Assembly: GCF_030684215.1 (NCBI RefSeq) | Contig: NZ_JAUXOV010000016.1 | Span: 1 to 42,538 of the forward strand | Direction: 5' to 3' | DNA: 42,538 nucleotides | From: Pseudotabrizicola sp. | Lineage (GTDB): Bacteria; Pseudomonadota; Alphaproteobacteria; Rhodobacterales; Rhodobacteraceae | In this document: positions 35,881 to 42,538 of the stretch, in pieces | Layout of the letters: every line of letters begins with the position of its first letter | Numbering within the stretch: the first letter of the stretch is position 1 | Notes under the pieces: model-generated | The model's input: only the letters and a program-made list of their open reading frames with translations | Databases searched by the model: none | What the model was told of the DNA's origin: nothing | Translations under genes and position numbers: made by a program

Positions 35881-37230
35881 TCAATTCAGGGTGCTGCGAT
35901 TGCGGCAATAGGTCTCGACCAACGGACGCAATGCAACCCGGGCGCGCAGTTTTCCGGCCATCAGATACATGCCGCCGATCTTGCGGTGCAAGAACAGCGT
36001 GGCCGCTGGCGGCACATGCGCAAGCTTGCGGTCATTGCCGATAGCAATACCCATGTCGCGCAACCGTTCCAGCAGATCACTTGCGCCAAAGTCAAATGGG
36101 GTCTCTTGCCGCAAGGGGGCCATCGCTGCGTTGAACATCGACTGGATTAGGGCCTGATGATGAGGGGCCGTGTTGGCACCGAAATACCCGATACGCAGCA
36201 TGGCATCGCGCGTTTCTGCCTCTCCGCCATCCAGCGCCACATGTGCAAGGGCGCGGAAATCGGCGGCGAGCTTCGGGGCGATGGGCTGCACTGCGCCGAA
36301 ATCCAGCAGGATGATCCGCCCGGTCGCAGGCTCATAGCGATAATTGGCCAAATTGGGGTCTGTTTGCATAGCGCCGAACAGGAATAACTCGCGCAGCACA
36401 AGGTCGATCAGGGCGCCTGCCACCCGGTCGCGCATCGCTTGCGGCGCGTCAACAAGGCTGTCAAGCGGGGCGCTTTCCATGAAATCCATCGCGATCACCT
36501 GCGGCGTGCAAAGCGCTGTATGCAACGCAGGCAGTGCAAACATATCTGATCCCTCCAGCAGTCTGCCGAACCGCGCCAGATGCTGCGCTTCGGCGATATA
36601 GTCTGCCTCGGCGTGCAGCTGGCGCTTGGCCTCGGTCAGTAAAGGCCCGATGTCCATGCTGCGCGGCAACAGGCCGGGCAGGCGCATCAGCGTGGCCATG
36701 TTATCAACATCACTGTCGATGCTGGAGCGCACGCCGGGATACTGCACCTTGATCGCCAGATCCTGACCGTCGCGCGTCACCGCCCGGTGTACCTGCCCAA
36801 TCGAGGCAGCGGCAAATGGGCGCACATCGAACCGCGCAAACCGGCTATACCAGTCGATACCCCATTCCCCATTCAGCACGGTCTGCAACTGTTTCGGCGG
36901 CATGTGGCGCGCGTCATCGCGCATGCGGGCAAGGATCGCCGTCAACTCGTCGGGCAGTACGACGCCGGTATCCATCGACAGCATCTGCCCCAGCTTCAGC
37001 GCGGCCCCCCGCAAATGCGACAAGCCGTCCGTTAGCCGCAAGGTATTTGTCGGCGTCAGAAGCAGTTGCGCCAGATCAGGCCGCTTGCCGCTGGCTAGCG
37101 CCCGCAGGCTCCCCGCAGCAACGCCACCCGCAATCCCCGACGCGATACCGCCGAACTGCAGAAACCGCGCCGCACGCCCTGTCGGCACCGCTGCGCCATC
37201 ATCATCTTGCGGCAAAGCCCGCCTCCCCAT
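35881..37230 (-). CDS. ABC1/UbiB/AarF-family atypical kinase
   Basis: 449 aa from the ATG at 37230, which overlaps the preceding stop by one base (TGATG); a TTG at 37239 is an alternative. Signatures: GAALKLGQMLSMD (KxGQ motif), PFAAASIGQVHRAV (A-rich loop), LAIKVQYPGVR (catalytic Lys), QTDPNLANYRY (catalytic Asp/Asn region) and ILLDFGAVQ (DFG metal site). Family members support ubiquinone or isoprenoid-lipid metabolism as ATPases. One family member has been linked to ubiquinone; this one, set beside a photolyase-like gene, need not be UbiB itself. Confidence 0.9.
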   Translation of the reverse strand: MGRRALPQDDDGAAVPTGRAARFLQFGGIASGIAGGVAAGSLRALASGKRPDLAQLLLTPTNTLRLTDGLSHLRGAALKLGQMLSMDTGVVLPDELTAILARMRDDARHMPPKQLQTVLNGEWGIDWYSRFARFDVRPFAAASIGQVHRAVTRDGQDLAIKVQYPGVRSSIDSDVDNMATLMRLPGLLPRSMDIGPLLTEAKRQLHAEADYIAEAQHLARFGRLLEGSDMFALPALHTALCTPQVIAMDFMESAPLDSLVDAPQAMRDRVAGALIDLVLRELFLFGAMQTDPNLANYRYEPATGRIILLDFGAVQPIAPKLAADFRALAHVALDGGEAETRDAMLRIGYFGANTAPHHQALIQSMFNAAMAPLRQETPFDFGASDLLERLRDMGIAIGNDRKLAHVPPAATLFLHRKIGGMYLMAGKLRARVALRPLVETYCRNRSTLN

Positions 37231-37613
37231 CAGTTGCAAGCACGGTTCGCCTGCCTGTGCTGGTGCAAGCGGTCAATCGCCGGTGCTAGGACGTGGTCAA
37301 AGGCCAGCGATGCGATGTGTCTGATGCCGGGCAATCTCACTATACGACCCAGCAACCGGTACCTTGGCATCTGCGCCCAAAGCACCGGAAAAGCAGCAAT
37401 TCCTGACGCCAGTTTTCCTTCACGCAGCACATAACGGCGCCGGGCTGCCGCGTCAGCATCCATTCCCCATAGATCCCGTGCGTCGGAGTTCAGATCGTCG
37501 AACCGGATCGGAAGACAGTTCTCACCGGCATAGCATGCATAATGCTGTATCTCGAAGGTACAGACCGGGCAGGTGGCGTTGTAAAGAACGGACGTTGTGG
37601 CGCTGTTATCCAT
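37230..37613 (-). CDS. DCC-family (DUF393) thiol-oxidoreductase-like protein
   Basis: 127 aa. The N-terminal LYNATCPVCTFEIQHY has the CPxC thiol motif after a short strand, and the middle has RFDDLNSDARD, followed by SGIAAFPVLWAQMPRYRLLG, all typical of DUF393. A thioredoxin-like fold with possible redox role is known for the family; substrate unknown. It is the first gene of the minus-strand operon leading to UbiB-like, photolyase-like and methyltransferase-like genes. Confidence 0.88.
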   Translation of the reverse strand: MDNSATTSVLYNATCPVCTFEIQHYACYAGENCLPIRFDDLNSDARDLWGMDADAAARRRYVLREGKLASGIAAFPVLWAQMPRYRLLGRIVRLPGIRHIASLAFDHVLAPAIDRLHQHRQANRACN

Positions 37614-37934
37614 GACAGGTAGATAGGTCTGCCCAACGTGAAGTCCAACCGGTAATCAGCTCGCCAGACACATCCCCATACCTTCCGGCCATGCGGCCTG
37701 GTGTACCTGGGGGCTGGCCTGACGTGACAAACCGACCTTGCGCAATTTTCGCGTTCGACCATCGAATGAACATCTGTCTATGCCACCACTAAGGTAATGT
37801 TATTGTTTGTTAATCAGTTGATTACACTCCGGGATGGAGCGATTCTGATTGCACGAGAACGATGCAACTAACCCCGGAGACTACGCCATGCCCCCCGCCG
37901 CGCGACCGACAATGCCAAAGCCCACGACGCCTTC
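37614..37934. other. Intergenic region between DCC operon and DUF3489-type cassette
   Basis: 321 bases without a gene. Near 37811-37824 TAATCA-GT-TGATTA forms a small dyad in an AT-rich stretch (TTATTGTTTGTTAATC). CCGGAGACTACGCCATG (37874-37890) looks like a former start region; the frame opened by that ATG stops after 16 codons, and the next gene's homology begins upstream of its ATG in another frame. Confidence 0.45.
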
Positions 37935-38114
37935 ATGACCACCAAGGCCCAGATCGACGCGATGCTGGATCGCCTGAAAGCCCTGAGTGACGATCATTTC
38001 GAGACCCACCCCGACGAGATCAACTGGGGCGATGTCGGCACCTTGAACCACTACGCCAGCCTCCTGCGCCAGATCACCGACAGCGCATTCAAGGAGGGCG
38101 AACATGCCGCTTGA
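37935..38114 (+). CDS. Small protein of a DUF3489-type cassette
   Basis: 59 aa starting at the ATG at 37935 (MTTKAQIDAMLDRLKALSDD). The sequence HFETHPDEINWGDVGTLNHY followed by ASLLRQITDSAFKEGEHAA is protein-like and, from memory, common just upstream of DUF3489 genes in Rhodobacterales elements. Codons just before the ATG also read in frame as NAKAHDAF, suggesting the original start was upstream and has been lost by a frameshift. Function unknown. Confidence 0.6.
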   Translation: MTTKAQIDAMLDRLKALSDDHFETHPDEINWGDVGTLNHYASLLRQITDSAFKEGEHAA

Positions 38115-38339
38115 TCCCGCCCAGCGCACCAGATCGAACAGGATGCCCTCACCGCCGCATGGGAGGCCGAACGCCTCGCCGCCTGCATTGAGGCCATCGC
38201 CCTCCTGCGCGAGATCGCGGATCTGGAACGCGACGACGATGGCGATGTGATCATCGGCACGGATGCCGGCGGTCACAACGACCTGATGTCGCGCATCGCT
38301 GCCTTCCTTGCCACCAACGACCATTGGGAGGAACCTGCC
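38104..38339 (+). pseudogene. Frameshifted small gene preceding DUF3489
   Basis: An ATG at 38104 (MPLDPAQ) opens in one frame, but the convincing protein sequence (QIEQDALTAAWEAERLAACI, then ALLREIADLERDDDGD and SRIAAFLATNDHWEEP) is in another frame that has no start and runs straight into the DUF3489 start codon. An indel near 38120-38130 broke the gene. In intact relatives this would be a separate ~80-residue protein. Confidence 0.55.
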
Positions 38340-38798
38340 ATGACCAAGCTGAACGAAACCCAGACCATCATCCTGAGCGCCGGGGCCCAGCGCCCCGAAA
38401 ACATCGCCCTGCCGCCGCCCAAGGTGCTGGCTGGTGCGGCGGCGAAGATGGCCGTCAATAGGATGATCGAGCACGGCTGGCTGCAAGATGTCGAGGTCAA
38501 CTTGCGGCGCGGTGAGCCCCTCTGGCGCGAGACGGGCGATGGGCATGGCACCACGCTGGTGTTCACTGAGGCCGGGCTGTTGGCGATTGGGATCCAGCCG
38601 CTGGTGGTTAAAACCGTGGTTGCGATCCGCGAACAGGCGGCCGAGACGCCAATGCCAAAGCCGCCGTTCCCACGCGCCGGGACGAAACAGGCGATGTTGA
38701 ATTCACTGCTGCAGCGCCCCGAGCGGGCTTCCATCGACCAGATCGTCACTGCGACCGGCTGGAATGCTCATAGTGCGAGGGGTTTCATCTCTGGGGTG
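38340..38798 (+). pseudogene. DUF3489 domain protein, cut by an insertion
   Basis: From the ATG at 38340 the frame reads MTKLNETQTIILSAGAQRPE, KVLAGAAAKMAVNRMIEHGW, GTTLVFTEAGLLAIGI and ends its family similarity at SIDQIVTATGWNAHSARGFI-SG. DUF3489 proteins normally continue past SG with a helix-turn-helix-like end (ISGALKK...). Here the sequence switches at about 38798 to insertion-sequence DNA and stays open by chance to 38933. The protein is therefore truncated by some 25 residues. In intact elements DUF3489 usually accompanies DUF2924 and a recombinase gene, neither of which is left here. Confidence 0.7.
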
Positions 38799-38809
38799 GT
38801 AATCACCCC
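38793..38809. repeat. Short inverted repeat at the IS/DUF3489 junction
   Basis: GGGGTG (38793-38798) and CACCCC (38804-38809) flank a 5-bp spacer exactly where DUF3489 similarity ends. It may be part of the insertion-sequence end. Confidence 0.4.
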
Positions 38810-39600
38810 ATTTTTAACAGGGTGCATTCGTAGAACTTACGCGGCCATTTTCAGTTTCTGGGCGGGTGTGATGCCGCCGATGCCCATGTTCGGGCGGTCG
38901 TTGTTGTATGTCCATAGCCATTGCGTGGCGTGATCTTGGGCCTCATCGATCGTTTCGATGATGTATTGGTCGAGCCATTCGTGCCTGACGGTGCGGTTAT
39001 AGCGTTCGATGTAGGCGTTCTGCTGCGGCTGGCCAGGTTGGATGTGTTGGATGGTGATGCCATTTTTTTCGTTTCAGATCAGCAGCTTGCCACTGATGTA
39101 TTCCGGGCCGTTGTCGACCCGTATGGTGCCGGGTTTGCCGCGCCATTCGATGATCCGGTGCAAGCTGCGTATTACCCGTTCGGCAGGCAGAGAGAAGTCG
39201 ATCGCGATCCCCAGCCCTTCGCGGTTGAAGTCGTCCAGCACGTTCAGCAACCGAAATGTTCGCCGGCCGCCGAGGCGATCTGCCATGAAGTCCCCTTACG
39301 GCGTTTGAAGGCCAACGCCTACCGGGCAACGCGTCGACCAGGTCAGGTTGGGTGCCTCCGGCACCGCCAAAGCATCAGGTTTGTCCCGTTTCAACCGCTT
39401 GCGGGGTTTGATGCGCAGGTTCAATTCCAACGCGCGATAGATCCGGTAGACCCGCTTGTGGTTCCATGGATGACCCTTGACGTTGCGTAGTTGCAGGAAA
39501 CAAAGCCCAAACCCCCATGCCTTTTGCATCTCAACCGCGCAAACCACGCCCTCGGAGGCTGGCTCTCCGCTCTGGAAGCACGAACGCACAGCAACAAGGC
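38799..39600 (-). mobile_element. Decayed IS3-family insertion sequence
   Basis: The left junction lies inside the DUF3489 gene. The element contains the orfB remnant in minus orientation; the orfA side is missing, since the transposase similarity fades near 39590 and the hydrolase gene begins at 39667. No target-site duplication can be shown because the right end is lost. Confidence 0.65.
38837..39589 (-). pseudogene. IS3-family transposase orfB, two in-frame stops
   Basis: One continuous reading frame carries the transposase: GFGLCFLQLRNVKGHPWNHK, VYRIYRALELNLRIKPRKRL and EAPNLTWS, then the integrase core [34 protein letters not shown], and after a break IQPGQPQQNAYIERYNRT to ITPAQKLKMAA. 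The DDE residues (Asp of VLDDFN, Asp of VDNGPEY, Glu near NAYIERYN) are visible. It is dead: a TAA at 39296-39298 lies in a roughly 13-codon in-frame insertion between TWS and the core, and a TGA at 39074-39076 replaces what is Trp in relatives. The N-terminus is also missing. Confidence 0.78.
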
Positions 39601-39666
39601 CGTGGTCGCCTTGTCGTGGTGCGGCCTGCGGGCTAGGTCGGGACTAGGTAGATCAGGAGGTGCATC

Positions 39667-41124
39667 GTGACGCGTTGGAGCAACCTTGTGATCGGCGTGT
39701 TGGCGCTTGGGATCATCGCCCTGTCGGCTTTCATGCTAGAGCGGGGTCGGGCTGGGTTGGTGATCACCGATCTTGCTGCGGGGACAACGCCTGCGACGCT
39801 TTACCATCAGCCTGAGTCCGCAGGGCCACTGGTGGTGGTGGCGCATGGCTTTGCCGGATCACGGCAGCTGATGCAGGCCTATTCCTTGACGCTGGCGCAG
39901 TCGGGATATGCGGTTCTGGCCTTTGATTTCGAGGGGCATGGCCGCAATCCGGTGCCGATGTCGGGGGATGTGAACGCCATCGAAGGCACTACTCAGCGGC
40001 TGGTGGATCAGACGCTGAACGTGCTGGCCGCGGGGCGGGACTTGCCCGGCGTGGGGCCGGGGGTGGCTCTTTTGGGGCATTCGATGGCGACGGATATTGT
40101 TGCAAGGGCGGCTATTGCCGATGGCGCGGTTAATGCGGTGGTTGGCATCTCGATGTTTTCGCAGGCGGTGACGGCTGATCAGCCCGCGCGGCTGCTGGTG
40201 ATCTCAGGCCAGTGGGAGGCGATGTTGCGGGCGGCGGCGCTGCAGATGGCGCGGATGGTCGATCCTGCAGCGGTTGAGGGGGCAACCATCACGGCTGGCG
40301 ATGTGACGCGCCGCGTGGTCGTCGCGCCCGGCGTAGAGCATGTGGGGGTGCTGTATAGCGGTTCTGGCTTGCGTGAGGCGCGTGACTGGCTGGATGCGAC
40401 CTTTGAGCGGGAAAGCGCCGGGCCGGTGGTCAAGCCGGGTCTGTGGATCTTGCTGCTGCTGGCGGGGGTCGCGGTGTTGTTTCGACCTTTGGCGGGGCTG
40501 TTGCCAGTGGCTCCGGCCCGCCCGGTCGTGCCGGTACGACGGTTCTGGGCCGCGGTTCTGCTGCCTGCGGCGGTGGTGCCTTTGGTGGCGGTGTTGATCT
40601 ATCGGCCGTTCCTGCCGGTGCTGGTGGCGGACTACTTGATCCTCCATCTGGCGCTCTATGGTGCGGCACAACTGGCGATCCTGCGGGTCTGGCCGTTGCC
40701 ACGGGTGGTCTGGGCAGCGGCGCTGGCGCTGATGCTCTGGGGAGTGGCGGTGTTCGGGTTCGCTATCGACCGCTACGCGGCGTCCTTCGTACCGACGGCT
40801 CAGCGGATGGGGATCATTGCCGCACTCGGCGTGGGAACAGTCCCCTTCATGCTGGCCGACAGCGTGGTGGCGGTGGGCGGCTGGCGGCGGCTGGTCGCGC
40901 GACTGGCGTTCGTGTCGTCGCTGACGGCGGCAACCTTCATCGATTTGGAGCGCTTGCTGTTCGTGCTGATCATCCTGCCGGTGATCGTGCTGTTTTTCCT
41001 TGTTCTTGGGCCAATGGGCCACTGGGTGACGCGCCAAAGTGGGGCGGGTGCTGCGGGTTTGGGGCTTGGGATCATCCTTGCCTGGGCGCTGGGGGTCAGT
41101 TTCCCGCTTTTCGTCGCGGGTTAA
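39667..41124 (+). CDS. Alpha/beta hydrolase with C-terminal multi-helix membrane domain
   Basis: 485 aa from a GTG at 39667 with AGGAGG 8 bases upstream. One N-terminal helix (~5-25) precedes an alpha/beta-hydrolase domain: oxyanion strand VVVAHGFAGSRQ, VLAFDFEGHGRNP, nucleophile elbow LLGHSMAT (Ser ~147) and a late His in APGVEHVGVL. From ~265 on there are about seven hydrophobic helices (LWILLLLAGVAVLF to LGLGIILAWALGVSFPLF). The hydrolase part would face the periplasm if the first helix is a signal anchor. Substrate unknown; an acyl ester or lipid is a reasonable guess. It starts just past the decayed IS. Confidence 0.85.
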   Translation: MTRWSNLVIGVLALGIIALSAFMLERGRAGLVITDLAAGTTPATLYHQPESAGPLVVVAHGFAGSRQLMQAYSLTLAQSGYAVLAFDFEGHGRNPVPMSGDVNAIEGTTQRLVDQTLNVLAAGRDLPGVGPGVALLGHSMATDIVARAAIADGAVNAVVGISMFSQAVTADQPARLLVISGQWEAMLRAAALQMARMVDPAAVEGATITAGDVTRRVVVAPGVEHVGVLYSGSGLREARDWLDATFERESAGPVVKPGLWILLLLAGVAVLFRPLAGLLPVAPARPVVPVRRFWAAVLLPAAVVPLVAVLIYRPFLPVLVADYLILHLALYGAAQLAILRVWPLPRVVWAAALALMLWGVAVFGFAIDRYAASFVPTAQRMGIIAALGVGTVPFMLADSVVAVGGWRRLVARLAFVSSLTAATFIDLERLLFVLIILPVIVLFFLVLGPMGHWVTRQSGAGAAGLGLGIILAWALGVSFPLFVAG

Positions 41125-41172
41125 GAGCGTGACACCAGCCAAGCGGATCCCAATGGTGGCGTCTGGCCGTTG

Positions 41173-41532
41173 TCAGACTTTGCTTTTGCCGCGCCATGCC
41201 AGCGACTGCTGGTTCAGCGCCTTCAGGTCTGCCGCATCTGCGATGATCTGATGGCAAAGCTGCACGGCACGCATCGCCTGCGCTGGGCTGAGGTGCTTGT
41301 ACGCCGGGCGCGCAATGTGGACGTACCACACCCCTCCGCAAATCGTGTCCAGCACAATCCGTTGAAAACAGTGATCGTTGCGCACCGGCCAATGGCGCCT
41401 GCTGGTCTGTGCGAGCGCGGGCATGACCATGCGCGTCAGATGCAGATACTGCGCGACATGTGCGAGGTGGGTCGGTGGCGGCAAATCGAAACTGGGCTGC
41501 ATCGTGTCTTTCGGAGAAAGGTCCGCCCTCAT
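41173..41532 (-). CDS. Conserved hypothetical protein
   Basis: 119 aa from the ATG at 41532 (MRADLSPKDTM), the first ATG with a plausible upstream AGG; a TTG at 41610 would add 26 residues. The core RNDHCFQRIVLDTICGGVWY, then ARPAYKHLSPAQAMRAVQLC and ADLKALNQQSLAWRG look well constrained, with no membrane helix or known motif. I recall similar proteins in Rhodobacterales near TIGR03643 genes, as here (121 bp away, divergent). Function unknown. Confidence 0.65.
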   Translation of the reverse strand: MRADLSPKDTMQPSFDLPPPTHLAHVAQYLHLTRMVMPALAQTSRRHWPVRNDHCFQRIVLDTICGGVWYVHIARPAYKHLSPAQAMRAVQLCHQIIADAADLKALNQQSLAWRGKSKV

Positions 41533-41652
41533 GGCATCGACCTCAAGGAAAGTTACGACCTTTGGCCATACCTGAGATAGGGCCTTCTGGCCGCGAAATC
41601 CAACGGTCAAATTGAAGCGGCCCCCGGGTCAGTCCAGCCCGGGAAGCTTGAC

Positions 41653-41895
41653 TTGTGGCGCGACAAAGTCACCTTGCGGCAGATGAAATTCCAAAGCCCT
41701 GACCCCGCGACCCTTGGTGAAATCATCGAGATGGCGCTCAGCGACCATGCCAGCTTCGACCAGATCCGTGCGCTGCACGGGGTGGGTCCGGATCAGGTAA
41801 AGGCGTTGATGCGGCAAAATCTGAAATCCGGCAGCTACCGCGCCTGGCGCAGACGGGTGCGTGCATTTGCCGACCGGCGCGAGGTTTACAAATGA
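41653..41895 (+). CDS. TIGR03643/DUF2805 family protein
   Basis: 80 aa if it starts at TTG 41653, 70 aa from the ATG at 41683; no good ribosome-binding site decides between them. LGEIIEMALSDHASFDQIRA, VGPDQVKALMRQNLKSGSYR and AWRRRVR make a compact helix-turn-helix-like small protein matching DUF2805, a family I associate with photolyase/cryptochrome neighbourhoods in marine bacteria. A photolyase-family gene lies 6 kb away here. Its TGA overlaps the ATG of the following pseudogene (ATGA), so the two were one operon. Confidence 0.75.
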   Translation: MWRDKVTLRQMKFQSPDPATLGEIIEMALSDHASFDQIRALHGVGPDQVKALMRQNLKSGSYRAWRRRVRAFADRREVYK

Positions 41896-42122
41896 AGGCT
41901 GTCCCCCACCCATAGGCCTGCGATCTGGCACAGTTGTATGCCGAAGCCTGGCTGCGCCTGACCCGCGGCGTCCACGACCGGCACGCTGGATATTCATACT
42001 GATCTGCGGTCAGCCAAGATCGGGGATTTGCGCGTTACACCTTTTGCTGCACTTCATGTTTGGGACGCTTCGGCCTGTCTGCAACTGCGGCTGGACGCCG
42101 CGCAATGCGTGCACCAATGCTG
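41892..42122 (+). pseudogene. Alr4036/pyridoxamine-phosphate-oxidase-like flavin-binding protein, decayed
   Basis: The ATG at 41892 overlaps the previous stop. MKAVPHP is followed by a TAG, then the same frame reads DLAQLYAEAWLRLTRGVHDR and ends. One frame over, DIHTDLRSAKIGDLRVTPFA and ALHVWDASACLQLRL follow. In Alr4036-type FMN proteins these pieces are separated by ~30 residues (the ARHP...TVVLR region), which are missing. So a nonsense mutation, an internal deletion and a frameshift have destroyed the gene. Confidence 0.65.
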
Positions 42123-42141
42123 ATTGAAAAATCGTCTCCGT

Positions 42142-42441
42142 TCATTGATGACTGTCAACGAAGATTGGTTTGTTGAATGGCTCCGAAGGCGGTTTCACCT
42201 TGTCCAGTCGGCCCCGTCGCGGAACAAGGCGCCAACCGGGATCGACAGCACACCGTCGCCCTTCCACAGGTTGATGGGCGCGCAGATCCTCCGGTGTCGC
42301 CGTGTCTGGTGATCGCCCGAGAAAGGCCGCGAAATCCTTGATCGCCCGGATGTGCGACTTCTGTGCCTTGTCGCCCATCCCGCGGATGCGCATGTCTTCG
42401 ATCATTCGCTGGCGAGGCGGGCTTACTCTCTGCTCTGTCAT
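42142..42441 (-). pseudogene. Tyrosine recombinase/integrase, N-terminal fragment
   Basis: The first ~56 residues (MTEQRVSPPRQRMIEDMRIR, GMGDKAQKSHIRAIKDFAAF, LGRSPDTATPEDLRAHQ) are the SAM-like core-binding domain of a phage-type integrase, of the sort found with IS91-like elements. GGAGGCTTCC precedes the ATG at 42441. After about 42273 the frame loses similarity (PVEGRRCAVDPGW...) and stops; the catalytic domain with the Tyr nucleophile is absent. It marks a second mobile-element boundary near the window's right end. Confidence 0.7.
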
Positions 42442-42538
42442 GGAAGCCTCCTGTCTGATGATTGAGAAGGCCCCAATCGTCAGGCAGGTCAGGCAGATCG
42501 CAAAATGAGCGACATTTGGGGGCGTCTCACGCCATCAG

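Noticed and set aside
37811-37824. AT-rich dyad as an attachment site
   Set aside because: Only 6-bp arms and no direct repeat partner found; not enough to call an att site.
40443-41132. 229-aa Gly-rich plus-strand ORF
   Set aside because: Alternate frame of the hydrolase membrane domain; glycine richness comes from GC-rich leucine/valine codons shifted by one base.

Overview
The window is GC-rich alphaproteobacterial DNA. The clearest hints to a group are the Roseobacter/Rhodobacter-like gene set (AttEFGH-like transporter, photolyase/UbiB/DCC operon, TIGR03643 protein, D-threitol-type sugar cluster) and many relics of Rhodobacterales-type mobile elements. I would place it in Rhodobacterales and cannot name a genus. 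All assignments come from reading the sequence; no database search was run.

Layout. (1) 65-141 is an initiator tRNA-Met. An integrated element starts at its 3' end: a large serine recombinase reads back into the tRNA and takes its stop codon from the anticodon region. Behind it lies a small accessory cassette (about 1.8-7.2 kb): a 66-aa companion ORF, a small unknown protein, a soluble FtsH-like AAA+/M41 zinc protease, a zinc-ribbon/GIY-YIG-like protein, another unknown protein, and a divergent ribbon-helix-helix regulator behind a 36-bp palindrome. (2) 7.2-7.7 kb holds an IS3 orfA relic. (3) 7.7-12 kb carries a LacI-type regulator divergent from a phytanoyl-CoA-dioxygenase-like Fe/2OG enzyme and an SDR, then an old-yellow-enzyme reductase. 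(4) 12.1-12.9 kb is a gene graveyard: a frameshifted ORF and a DUF4387 C-terminal fragment.

(5) 13.0-22.5 kb is a sugar/polyol catabolic locus: RpiB-like isomerase divergent from a ribose-type ABC importer (ATPase, permease, binding protein), a GolD/DthD-like SDR, DhaK, DhaL, a second DhaL, and a regulator in which a SorC-type transcription factor is fused in frame to a complete second DhaK. The inferred route is tetritol (D-threitol-like) to erythrulose, erythrulose phosphate and erythrose 4-phosphate. (6) 22.6-25.1 kb: a DUF6880 protein and RlmF. (7) 25.4-33.0 kb: two adjacent but different FtsX/MacB-type ABC systems, an AttEFGH-like set and a MacA-permease-ATPase set. (8) 33.4-37.6 kb: a DUF2189 membrane protein, then a minus-strand operon of DCC protein, UbiB/ABC1 kinase, an apparently permuted photolyase-family protein, and a truncated methyltransferase-like membrane protein.

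(9) 37.9-39.6 kb: the start of a DUF3489-type mobile cassette cut by a decayed IS3-family transposase. (10) 39.7-42.5 kb: an alpha/beta hydrolase with a multi-helix membrane tail, a small unknown protein, a TIGR03643/DUF2805 protein, a decayed flavin-binding pseudogene and a truncated tyrosine recombinase.

The strongest leads for new biology are the soluble FtsH-like protease cassette beside the tRNA, the SorC-DhaK fusion with its duplicated kinase set, and the apparent domain permutation in the photolyase-like protein.
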